DNA of 64,000 nt from Bacteroidia bacterium (GTDB lineage: Bacteria; Bacteroidota; Bacteroidia; CAIKAF01), in assembly GCA_030427255.1 (NCBI GenBank), contig JAUHWY010000004.1:100655-164654 (forward strand), written 5' to 3'. The notes beneath the pieces were generated by a model that was not told where the DNA came from, did not search any database, and saw only the letters and a list, made by a program, of their open reading frames with translations. The position numbers were made by a program, and so were the translations under genes. This document shows positions 1 through 8,361 of the stretch, piece by piece (positions within the stretch are counted from its first letter, which is position 1; each line of letters starts with the position of its first letter).

Positions 1-696
1 TAATTCAAGATTATGAAACACCAGCAGACCTGCCCCAAGCGCAGCGGTAAGCGTGGGGATTATTAATGGTAGAATGGATTTGTAATTTTTGTCTTTATAT
101 AATTGAAGTAGTATGGCCATGAATACAACAGAAAGTGAGGAGAACCCAATGGAGGTTTTTATACAAAGACCTATAATGGCAATAAAGGTGGATGTTGCTA
201 GGTAGGAACTCTTTCCATGCTTAAGAAAATGGAAGCAAAGAATACTAGTTACCCCTAGAATCAAATAATCAATAGCTAGGAATAAGAGCATTATTACTAC
301 AACGATATAAGAAATGCTCCTTCTGCCGGAAAAGTGTGCGGAAAGGGTTATGAACAGATAGGTAAACCAGATCTTAATAATGGAAAAGAACACTAGAAAT
401 AGTTCAACATTCAAGCCTATGGGCGACGGTCCTTTTAGAAATCCCAAAGGGCCTAAGGGGAATACTATTTGCCGTAAAGTCGAATAGTCTTTGGCAAAAA
501 GATGGTTTAAAGCCCAAAAGTAGGAAGAGTCCAGTCCAACACTGAAATCAATTTCAATGGCTGGGAAAGTAAGCACATAAATTAGTAATGAAGCTAGAAG
601 GTTTTGAAGGTTTGTTTTTGAGTATAGAACAACCTGCGCATTTCCTTTTATTTTAAAGCTGCGAAACCAAGTTGCAATTGAACCATATAGCTTCAT
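1..696 (-). CDS. Polytopic membrane protein, 3' end cut by window
   Basis: The minus-strand frame is open from an ATG at 696 to the window edge: 232 codons with no stop, so the C-terminus lies outside. After a short basic N-terminus there are repeated hydrophobic stretches typical of a multi-pass inner-membrane protein. An early segment reads DSSYFWALNHLF and is followed by FPLGPLGFLKG. This resembles large uncharacterised bacterial membrane proteins that look like family-39-type glycosyltransferases (acidic residues in the first periplasmic loop, then a GPLGFL motif). That similarity is from memory and weak. No function is assigned. The gene does not overlap its neighbour, 246 bp away. Confidence 0.6.
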   Translation of the reverse strand, partial: MKLYGSIATWFRSFKIKGNAQVVLYSKTNLQNLLASLLIYVLTFPAIEIDFSVGLDSSYFWALNHLFAKDYSTLRQIVFPLGPLGFLKGPSPIGLNVELFLVFFSIIKIWFTYLFITLSAHFSGRRSISYIVVVIMLLFLAIDYLILGVTSILCFHFLKHGKSSYLATSTFIAIIGLCIKTSIGFSSLSVVFMAILLQLYKDKNYKSILPLIIPTLTAALGAGLLVFHNLEL

Positions 697-942
697 AAAT
701 GGAGGTTGGGTTATTTACTCGATTCTAAACGAAGTAGGACTTGCTAGCGATGGGTTTTGTGTGGCTTAAGGGTGAAAATAGCTGAGATTCATACAAAAAC
801 AAGCCAATGCTCTTTCAAAAGTATAAAAACACTTCAAATGGAGCGCCTGAACTGTAAATATTTTTCTTTTTCCAGTGCTTTCGTCTCCTTTGAAGATATT
901 GTGGTCAAGCAAAGCCCTGAAAATAGCGGCAGGCCCTTAGGT

Positions 943-2619
943 CTACCAGCTTCTATAAATTTTGGCGTTCAGGTGGCTGTTATAAGCCCGCATGGACATG
1001 TTGGAAGTAGAACTGCGCACCGATTGGTTGTAGCGGGCCGTTGTTTGGGAAGTGTAGGTAAATCCTTCCCATTTGCTCCCAATGGAAATGGGTGCACGTG
1101 GCACAGGAGGAGGTTGATTGCGCAACCAAACTTGATGCAATGAGTCTTGTCGAGCCGCTCGTATTCTTCTCCATTTATCCGCTTCCGCTTTTATTCGTGC
1201 TTTATTTGCGGCAATTTTTACCCCTGCCAAGCTGTCCCAACGCAAAACTAAATCCTCTGTGGAGGCAATGGCTCTTGCAGGATCAGGGTCAGGCGTTCCA
1301 ATAGGTCTGGGGAAATAGGGTGTTTTGCTATGCTGGTCCGAAGAACTCCCATACCGTGCGGGTAAAAAGCCCTGCCACTTACCATCCACTCCTTGGGCAA
1401 CAATTATATCGCTGTGGTAATTGCTGTGTTGCACTTGTTTGCTCAAGAGCTCACTTTCCTGGATAAACCAGCTCTTCCAAACAGCTTGGCTGGGAGACCC
1501 ATGGCTTGGTTTCCCGTCCGGACCGGCAATCCCAAAATGCAAACTGTCCTCAGCGCCGGGGTAGGGGACTACAAAAAAATGCGCCAGCAAATAACTGGAA
1601 TCCTTGGTGTTAGCTACTTTTTCGGTGGTGAGGATGGGGGCTAAACCCAGACTCCCATCCGGAATTTCAACTTTTCCGTCGGAACTTAGCACACCATAAA
1701 GTCCTTCGAAGGATTGACTGGGCACCAAAATCAGCCGCGAAAACAGCTCGTCCGGACGGTGCATAATGCCTTTTCGATACCGAGAAATCATGTCATTGCC
1801 CAGCAAGTTGCCCATTTTGTAAGGAACATGGGCATAGCTTTGAAACACAACCAAGGAGGGAAAATAGTTATTGATGTTTTGTAGGCTTTGGTCAAATACC
1901 ATGCTGCGGCAGAGGTAGCCTCCCTTTTTTTGTCCTATGACCATAAAAGCATCGCGGTAATTTATGAAGCGTTTTATGGATATAGGTGTGGAAAATTGAA
2001 GCAGTTTGGGGACTCCCATGATTTCCATGCCATTCCATTGTTCTGCCTTTTTATTTCCAACATAAAAGAAGCCATCGGCAAGGTCTCCCGGCTTTCTTAA
2101 ATCTTCGGTGGCTTGCTTTTTAATATACAAGACCCGCTCTGCCAAAACGTAATCGTAGGGTTTGTATACCACAATTTCATCTAGCGGACACTCTTCGAAT
2201 TGACCGCTGGCAAGGTCTATTCTCCATTTTACATTGCCGTATCGGGTAAGTCCTTGGGAGGAGTCGGTTGCCGTGTGTTCCAAAGCATAGCCCAAGAGGC
2301 CCCAATCGGGCAATAATACCAAGCCGTCTGCTTTTACGCCCTTATTGGGAATAAGCCAGGTTCCATTAAATACCAGGTCCCTCCATTTGGGTAGTTTGAT
2401 ATCGCCTTGGACTTCTTTGCCCTTCATGCGAATTGTATAGCTGCGTTTACCATGTTCCAAGTGAACGCTGTAAATATAGCTTGCATCGTTTCCGGAACAA
2501 CGCACTTCCACCTGTGTTTCACCTATTTGGTGTTGACGTTTTATTATGGACTGAGCCTGTAAGAATGGGGCTGTGGTAAAGGCAACTCCCAAAAGAGACA
2601 AACCAAAAATGCTCCGCAT
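943..2619 (-). CDS. Secreted protein of unknown function
   Basis: A 558-residue protein with a clear Sec signal peptide (hydrophobic segment ending FLQAQ, cleavage likely after residue 22-23). The mature part has mixed beta-rich sequence without a domain I recognise, and a charged segment near residues 450-500 (repeated Arg/Lys/Asp) before a Pro-rich stretch. No lipobox and no typical T9SS sorting domain is visible. It stands alone between a membrane protein and a repeat-containing intergenic region. The long frame, signal peptide and codon use like its neighbours make it a real gene; the role is unknown. Confidence 0.75.
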   Translation of the reverse strand: MRSIFGLSLLGVAFTTAPFLQAQSIIKRQHQIGETQVEVRCSGNDASYIYSVHLEHGKRSYTIRMKGKEVQGDIKLPKWRDLVFNGTWLIPNKGVKADGLVLLPDWGLLGYALEHTATDSSQGLTRYGNVKWRIDLASGQFEECPLDEIVVYKPYDYVLAERVLYIKKQATEDLRKPGDLADGFFYVGNKKAEQWNGMEIMGVPKLLQFSTPISIKRFINYRDAFMVIGQKKGGYLCRSMVFDQSLQNINNYFPSLVVFQSYAHVPYKMGNLLGNDMISRYRKGIMHRPDELFSRLILVPSQSFEGLYGVLSSDGKVEIPDGSLGLAPILTTEKVANTKDSSYLLAHFFVVPYPGAEDSLHFGIAGPDGKPSHGSPSQAVWKSWFIQESELLSKQVQHSNYHSDIIVAQGVDGKWQGFLPARYGSSSDQHSKTPYFPRPIGTPDPDPARAIASTEDLVLRWDSLAGVKIAANKARIKAEADKWRRIRAARQDSLHQVWLRNQPPPVPRAPISIGSKWEGFTYTSQTTARYNQSVRSSTSNMSMRAYNSHLNAKIYRSW

Positions 2620-3088
2620 AGGTGTAGATTCTTGTACCTAAAAATAGCAATTGGCGCTTGTCTTTTCTAATGCATCCTATGTTTTGGTCTTTTTCCTTGC
2701 TCCGCTTTGCCCAGTTTTTATTTCCGTTTTCGACAGGGCATTTGGCTTTAAGCAGCTCACAAGGCCGGCTCTTTGTCTAAAGAAATGATGTAGAGATTTT
2801 CACTTTTAATAGTATCTGATAATCAATATTTTACATGTTTTTATGTAGAGATTTTTTCGGATAGAAAGAACAAATGGGGAAGGCAAATAGGCCGCAAAAT
2901 CGGGAGACTTGAGACCATTGATTTATACCTGTTCGGGCGGCAAACCTGTTCTGGTGCTGCGTGCAGCATCTTCAAGTCAGCATCTCTAAGTCAGGATTTA
3001 AAACCTTAAAACAAGACGTGCCATGGGTATAAACCAAAGCCACCAATTGCCGCTAGGGCTCTGGTTTAATCGATTTGCAGCCAAAGTT
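2620..3088. other. Intergenic region with one dispersed repeat
   Basis: 469 bp between the start of the secreted protein and the end of the CysQ-like gene, both on the minus strand. It holds copy 1 of the ATGTAGAGATTT element (2788-2857). I find no ORF, RNA gene or clear terminator in the rest. A short pair TATAAACC / TGGTTTA near 3030-3070 is not convincing as a functional hairpin. Confidence 0.5.
2788..2857 (+). repeat. ATGTAGAGATTT paired-box element, copy 1
   Basis: Box ATGTAGAGATTTT starts at 2788 and again at 2843, exactly 55 bp apart. The near-palindrome TGATAATCA starts 29 bp after the first box. The same geometry (0, +29, +55) occurs in two minus-oriented copies near 27.5 and 41.1 kb. 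This copy shares about three quarters of its positions with the 41.1-kb copy, including the run ATGTTTTT before the second box. Function unknown. Confidence 0.8.
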
Positions 3089-3886
3089 TTAGGGATGAAC
3101 TCCCGGGGCATAAGCCACAAAGGAGGGCATTTGTACTTTGGGTAAATCATAGCTCAACGGAACTCCCGGGTCCCATTCTTCTACTTTTCCTCCGGCGGCC
3201 AATACCAGGGCATGCCCGGCGGCTAAATCCCAAGCCGAAAGGTGTTGAGCCCTTGGATACCATTCGGCTAGGCCGGCGGCAATCCAAGCAAATTTTAGAG
3301 AACTTCCCACCCGTTGGGTTGGGCCTTCTTGGGCTTTGGCCCCAAAGTGCTTTTGCATGGCTTTTCCGGAATCCCGGAAATCGCTGCGGCTTGCCAACAT
3401 GCCTCGTTTTGGCGGAAGGTTTGGCTGCTGCATGTAAGCTTCTTTCAATTCCCAAATATGGTCCATGGGCCAATGCCACAGTCCATGATCTGTCCAGCCC
3501 AACCAAGCCCCACCCGGAAAGGTGCTGAGGGCCGGTGCAATCAACAAGCCAAGAACAGGCTTGCCTTCCATTACCAAGGCAATATTTACCGTGAACTCGT
3601 TTGTGCGGTTTACAAAATCTCTGGTGCCGTCAATAGGGTCAACTACCCAATACATAGAAGAGGGCTTGCCCGGCTTAAATTGGGCAAAGCTTTCTTCCGT
3701 AATCATGGGGATGCCTGTAGGGGTTAATAGGTTGCGAATGATTTTGTCTGCCTCCATATCTGCCTTGGTTACCGGACTGTCGTCGGCTTTGTAATTCACC
3801 TCAAAACCCTTTTGGTAAATTTCCATAATGCGCTCTGACGCACTTCTTCCGGCCTGCAATATCAAAGGAATCCAAGACTCAATCAT
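3089..3886 (-). CDS. cysQ: 3'(2'),5'-bisphosphate nucleotidase CysQ-like (inositol monophosphatase fold)
   Basis: 265 residues, the usual length for CysQ. Enzymes of this family remove the 3'-phosphate from PAP/PAPS left by sulfate assimilation and need Mg2+. The metal site is visible: TEES near residue 63, WVVDPIDGTRDFV near residues 79-91 (the DPIDGT signature) and SAWDLAAGHAL near residue 218, the second conserved Asp motif. No signal peptide, so cytoplasmic. The start overlaps the preceding amidohydrolase by 8 bp, which makes it the last gene of a three-gene minus-strand operon. Another inositol-phosphatase-type substrate is possible; CysQ is the closest match by length and motif. Confidence 0.85.
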   Translation of the reverse strand: MIESWIPLILQAGRSASERIMEIYQKGFEVNYKADDSPVTKADMEADKIIRNLLTPTGIPMITEESFAQFKPGKPSSMYWVVDPIDGTRDFVNRTNEFTVNIALVMEGKPVLGLLIAPALSTFPGGAWLGWTDHGLWHWPMDHIWELKEAYMQQPNLPPKRGMLASRSDFRDSGKAMQKHFGAKAQEGPTQRVGSSLKFAWIAAGLAEWYPRAQHLSAWDLAAGHALVLAAGGKVEEWDPGVPLSYDLPKVQMPSFVAYAPGVHP

Positions 3887-5126
3887 AAGCCTCTTTTAAT
3901 CGTTCCTGAGGTCCATTTAAGTTAATGGACTTCCCTTGAATCCAGGCCCCTTTCATATCAAAGCTTTTGGGTTCAAAGGGACTTCCATTGCAAAGGAAGA
4001 AACTGGCTTCTTTGCCTACTTCAATGCTGCCTATTTGAGCATCCAATCCAAGCACTTTGGCGGGGTGAATGGTAAGCAGAGGAAGAATTTGGGCTTCGGT
4101 GAGTCCATAGCGCATTAAACTACCTGCCATGAATCCAAGGTTTCGGCCGCCCATGGCCTCCATATCGCCTTCGTAGTCCAGAATTACAGTAATTCCTTCT
4201 TGAATTAGACGGAGGGCGTCTTTCCAGCGGTGCATGGGGTCGGCATCCGAAGCATAAGGCAATTCCCAAATGCGCGATAGCACCACCGGAATGTTTCGGG
4301 CTTTTAATTCAGGCAATAAGGGCATAGGGTCAAAGCAATCGACCAAAGCCCAACGGATGTTGGGTCTAGTATCGAGCCATGCCATGGCTTCCAAAGCTTC
4401 TCGGGCTCCCGAAGCATGCAGCATGAGCAGCTGTTCTCCTGAAATAACCTTGCGCCAAACATCGTAAGCTTGCCCTAAACGCCCTGCTTGGGCATCGGCC
4501 AAGGTTTCTTCTAATTGCTGCAAGCGTTCTTTACGGATTTGGCTGCGTTTGCTCCAGGCTTTATTGGCTTTTGGGTCTCCTTCGATGTGTTCGGGACTAA
4601 AATCTGGCCAAAATACATGCAAGGCGGCCTCCTGAGACAGTGCGGCTTGGGTCCAGGGCTTTCCATTTAAGCGCAAAACGGAGGATTGGCCACTAACCAC
4701 ACCTCCTTTGGGCGTGGATTCTACAAATAAGACTCCATTTTGCACCAAGGTGGGTAGAATCCGCGAAGCTGCATTAAAGGCAATACCTGCCCGAACTTCC
4801 GGGGTGAAAGGGCCCGTTTCATCGTAGTCCAATGTGGCACGGACCGCATCGGTCTCGGTAAGTCCGGCAATGTTGTTCACCAACAAAAAGCCGGGGTATA
4901 GGTGAAGTCCATCCCCTTCCACTACCGTAGTATATTCAGCACGAGTGGTTTGGGGCTTTCCAAGATCAATGATGTCAGCAATTTTGCCATTTTCTACCAG
5001 CAAAATGCCTTTTTCAATGGTTTGACCATTGCCCAGATGCAAGGTGGCTCCTTCCACCGCAAAGCTTTGAGCAAGCAGGGGAGTTGTGCAGGCAAGTAGA
5101 ATAAATAGCTTAATGTAAGTCTTCAC
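3879..5126 (-). CDS. Secreted amidohydrolase-family protein lacking the metal-binding HxH
   Basis: 415 residues with a Sec signal peptide (residues 1-20, ending LLAQ). The fold is that of the amidohydrolase superfamily: an N-terminal beta part and a C-terminal TIHPAKVLGLDAQIGSIEVGK motif close to the family end. At the point where active members read DxHxH after strand 1, this protein reads PGFLLVNNIAGL, so the His pair that binds metal is missing. The later catalytic Asp is also not obvious. It is probably a non-catalytic partner of the 988-residue protein encoded just upstream (17-bp overlap). Such paired genes occur in Bacteroidota, but substrates are unknown to me. Confidence 0.8.
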   Translation of the reverse strand: MKTYIKLFILLACTTPLLAQSFAVEGATLHLGNGQTIEKGILLVENGKIADIIDLGKPQTTRAEYTTVVEGDGLHLYPGFLLVNNIAGLTETDAVRATLDYDETGPFTPEVRAGIAFNAASRILPTLVQNGVLFVESTPKGGVVSGQSSVLRLNGKPWTQAALSQEAALHVFWPDFSPEHIEGDPKANKAWSKRSQIRKERLQQLEETLADAQAGRLGQAYDVWRKVISGEQLLMLHASGAREALEAMAWLDTRPNIRWALVDCFDPMPLLPELKARNIPVVLSRIWELPYASDADPMHRWKDALRLIQEGITVILDYEGDMEAMGGRNLGFMAGSLMRYGLTEAQILPLLTIHPAKVLGLDAQIGSIEVGKEASFFLCNGSPFEPKSFDMKGAWIQGKSINLNGPQERLKEAYD

Positions 5127-8076
5127 AATGGTAAGGTATTACAAGTTTTGGTCGTACAGGCCGTGTTTTTTCGCCCTTTTCTGCTGCTTTGAGCATTTTG
5201 CGCTCGAGCAAACTTCGGTTGGTTTGGCTTCTTTCCAGAAGTGCTTCGTGCCTTTTTTGGTTAAACAGCGGCCTACCGTCTACCCAAGTGGTATGGGGTC
5301 TGGCTGCCACCGACATAGGGTGTGCATCCCACCAGACCAAATCGGCGTCCATACCCGGCTCAATTTTTCCAAGCCGATGATCCAAACCCAGCATTTTGGC
5401 CGGGTTTAGCGTTACCATTTTCCAGGCGTCTTCTTCGCTGAGCTTGCTGTAGCGCACCATTTTAGCGGCTTCTAAATTGAGTCGGGTGCCCATGGCCGCA
5501 TCGTCGGAATTGAGGGCGGTAAGCACGCCTGCCTCAAGCATTAAACCGGCATTGTAGGGAATGGCGTCTCGTACTTCTTCTTTGTAGGCCCACCAATCGG
5601 AGAAGGTGGAGCCGGCAGCCCCATGTTCTGCCATTTCTTTGGCCACCTTATAGCCTTCCAACACATGGGTAAAGGTTCGGATGCGGAAACCAAAAGACTC
5701 AGCCAAGCGCATGAGCATTAAAATTTCACTGGCCACATAGGAGTGGCAGGTGATGAAACGTTTCCCGGCTACAATTTCGCGAAAGGCTTCTTCTTGGAAG
5801 GAAAATGGTTTTTCCGGATCGTTTTTGAGGGCTTGAATAAACTGTTCCCGCATATAGGTTTCCACTCCCATGCGGGTTTGTGGGTAACGGATCACAAACT
5901 TTTCGCCCCAATTGGATTGTTTTACGTTTTCGCCTAAAGCAAATTTGATGAAGGCAGGTGCGTCTTGAATGAGCATTTCTTCTGCCGTGCTGCCCCAGCG
6001 CATTTTTACGATGGCGGATTGCCCTCCTATGGGGTTTGCAGATCCATGCAACAACTGTGCAGCGGTTACTCCTCCGGCCAATTGTCGGTAAATGTTGGGA
6101 TCTTCGGGATTGAGTCCATCGTGCATGCGCACTTCGGCACTAATGGCATGGCCCGATTCGTTTACTCCATGCCTTAGGGCAATGTGGGAATGTTCGTCGA
6201 TGATGCCGGTGGTGAGGTGTTGGCCTTGCAGGTCAATTTCTTCTACCCCCGGGGCCTTGAGGTCTTGGCCCACCGCTTTGATTTTTCCATTGGAAATCCA
6301 CACATCGCAGTTGGTTTGTATGCCTGCTTCTGTGTTGGTCCAAACGGTAGCATTGCGCAGCACTAAGTCTTGAGCCGAAGGGATGGAGTCTTGAACAAAA
6401 CCGAAGGCATGAAATGGATAATATATGGGGCCGGTGAGCAGTTCCGGCAAATACAGCATGCGTTCGTCGGGTAGAGTATCCGGTTCCGGACGATCGTAGG
6501 GCTTGGGGAATCCTTTACGTTCTAGTCTAATGTTGTGCATTTTGCCGCCGGGCAGCCGTATTATTCCGGACCAAAGGCTATCGTTCTTTTGTTGAAGACT
6601 CCATTGCACATAGCCTTGAAGTGCCAGCGACTCCATGGTTCCTGAAAGCAAACCGGACTGCCAATTTAAGTTGACCGAAACGCCTTGGGCAGGGTTTGGA
6701 AAAAATTCTCCCGCCGGAGCATAAGGGTTTCCTTTGATATCGAAGCGTTTTTGATGGGCAAAATCAAAATCCGGGGCCATAATGGTGTACTGGCCACCAA
6801 CGATATGGGGGAGCATTTCTTTTTCATAAAATAAGGTGCCGCGCACCACATGCAAAACTACCTCTGCTTTTGGGTCGGTAAAAATATCCCCTGTACTTAA
6901 AAAGAAGCTTGCCTGCTTGCCGGGTTCCAAGCTTCCCATTTGGCGATCTAAGCCGAGCCACTGGGCGGGAACCAAGGTTAAGGCCTTGAGCAAATACGCT
7001 TTACTTGCCCCGGCAGCGTGCAATTTCCGCAAATGAGCAAACAGTTCGCTGCGGCGTTCGCCGGGATACAGGGCAATTTCTTTTCCGAGCCGCTCAAACA
7101 TGGCAGCTGCCGTGGGGGCCATTTCCCAATGTTTCATGTAGGAAAAGTCACCGCGGTTTGCCAAAAGTGGCTCTTGCAAGTTTAATGGATAGGGCAAGGA
7201 GGCCGGAAGGGCGAGCCTGTAAGCATCGCTTAAAAACAGGTCGGGCCGTTGGTAAGCATCTCCGGCGTCCAAATAAATGATTTTATGGTCTTTGCCCAGC
7301 AATTTATTCCACAATACTAGATCCCACTTGCTCCGGGCTTGCACTAAGGAGCTTTTGTTTTTGGCTTTTCTGTAGGCTTGGAACACCAAGGCGTGTTTGT
7401 TTTTTTCCGGATGCTGTGCATACCAGGCTTCGTCCACCAAAAATTGACGGATAAGGGCATTGGCTCCGGGCAAAGAGCTGGGGTAATCTTGGGTGGAGCT
7501 GCCTTTGTCAAAAGACCAAGGCAAAAATGCTTCGGAATCCATGACGACCGAAGCTTCCTTTGGAGCTCCTGAAGAAACCAGGGCACCCAGGCCTCCTAAA
7601 ATGCCGTCGTGGGCATGTACCATTAGGTAGCCAATGCCCAGCTTTCGGGTTTCCTGCCAATCGCTTTCTTGCGCTTTAATTTGGTCTGCAGCCCGTTGAT
7701 CAGGCCGAATGGCATCGTTGGTGTAATACAGGTTGGGATCGCGCTTGGGTTCCGGTTGTGGGCCATCTTTGTGTGCCTTGGCAGCTTCGGGTAAACCTAA
7801 ATTGCTGTTGAGGTCCATAAAGCTGGGGTACAAGTGAAGCCCGGGGGCGCGAATGATTCGAACCCCTTCCGGAAGAGGAGCATTACTTATACGAATGAGT
7901 TGTTCGCCTTGAAAAATTAGGGTGGCGCCGCTCAACTCTTGGCCATTGGGTTGGTGGATGCAGGCACCAACAATAGCAATTGGAACTTCGCTATGGGCTT
8001 TGATTGCCGGTTGTTGGGCTTTGGCCGAGAAAATACAGCAAAGGCCAATAAGCCCCATTAAAAAACGTGGATACAT
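5110..8076 (-). CDS. Secreted two-domain amidohydrolase
   Basis: 988 residues, about twice the usual amidohydrolase length. A signal peptide (about 1-20, ending SAKAQ) is followed by two amidohydrolase-like halves. The N-terminal half (about 30-430) lacks the HxH (it reads PSFMDLNSNLG) and ends in a PAQWLGLDRQMGSLEPGK motif. The C-terminal half (about 570-960) keeps the metal site: IIDEHSHIA, FITCHSY, TFTHV and LNSDDAAMG, the last giving the catalytic Asp. It probably hydrolyses a cyclic amide or peptide-like bond in the periplasm or outside; the substrate cannot be read from sequence. It is the first gene of the operon with the metal-less paralogue and cysQ. Confidence 0.85.
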   Translation of the reverse strand: MYPRFLMGLIGLCCIFSAKAQQPAIKAHSEVPIAIVGACIHQPNGQELSGATLIFQGEQLIRISNAPLPEGVRIIRAPGLHLYPSFMDLNSNLGLPEAAKAHKDGPQPEPKRDPNLYYTNDAIRPDQRAADQIKAQESDWQETRKLGIGYLMVHAHDGILGGLGALVSSGAPKEASVVMDSEAFLPWSFDKGSSTQDYPSSLPGANALIRQFLVDEAWYAQHPEKNKHALVFQAYRKAKNKSSLVQARSKWDLVLWNKLLGKDHKIIYLDAGDAYQRPDLFLSDAYRLALPASLPYPLNLQEPLLANRGDFSYMKHWEMAPTAAAMFERLGKEIALYPGERRSELFAHLRKLHAAGASKAYLLKALTLVPAQWLGLDRQMGSLEPGKQASFFLSTGDIFTDPKAEVVLHVVRGTLFYEKEMLPHIVGGQYTIMAPDFDFAHQKRFDIKGNPYAPAGEFFPNPAQGVSVNLNWQSGLLSGTMESLALQGYVQWSLQQKNDSLWSGIIRLPGGKMHNIRLERKGFPKPYDRPEPDTLPDERMLYLPELLTGPIYYPFHAFGFVQDSIPSAQDLVLRNATVWTNTEAGIQTNCDVWISNGKIKAVGQDLKAPGVEEIDLQGQHLTTGIIDEHSHIALRHGVNESGHAISAEVRMHDGLNPEDPNIYRQLAGGVTAAQLLHGSANPIGGQSAIVKMRWGSTAEEMLIQDAPAFIKFALGENVKQSNWGEKFVIRYPQTRMGVETYMREQFIQALKNDPEKPFSFQEEAFREIVAGKRFITCHSYVASEILMLMRLAESFGFRIRTFTHVLEGYKVAKEMAEHGAAGSTFSDWWAYKEEVRDAIPYNAGLMLEAGVLTALNSDDAAMGTRLNLEAAKMVRYSKLSEEDAWKMVTLNPAKMLGLDHRLGKIEPGMDADLVWWDAHPMSVAARPHTTWVDGRPLFNQKRHEALLERSQTNRSLLERKMLKAAEKGEKTRPVRPKLVIPYHCEDLH

Positions 8077-8145
8077 GTGGCCAAATTACAAGATTCCCTT
8101 AGGATGGGAGCTTTGGATGCGCTAAAAATCCTAAAACTTCTAGAT

Positions 8146-8284
8146 TGGCCCCCCGGCCGGGCGGAAGACCCCGCTGCGGCAAAGCCGTGGCTTGTGCGCT
8201 GAGGACGGGTGTAGCTTTGCGGAACCCGAGCCGAAGCGTTCACAAGCCCGGTTTTGACGCAGTGAGGCTGGAGCCGGGGCCGGA
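8146..8284. repeat. GC-rich folding intergenic element 1
   Basis: About 139 bp, much richer in GC than the flanks. Outer arms are GGCCCC near 8146 and GGGGCC near 8277. Inside, GGCTTGTGCGCT pairs with AGCGTTCACAAGCC around a loop of about 35 nt. It lies between divergent genes and so is not simply a terminator. It belongs to a family of seven such elements in this window. Confidence 0.7.
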
Positions 8285-8361
8285 TTGGAAGGGGAAATTT
8301 CCTTTGGAACCGGGGCCCAAACCTTTGGTATGAATATGTATTTTTACTCAAAATTCAATGT

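Noticed and set aside
2788..2857. CRISPR-like direct repeats (two boxes per copy)
   Set aside because: Only two boxes per site, and the DNA between them is itself conserved between copies. No cas genes.
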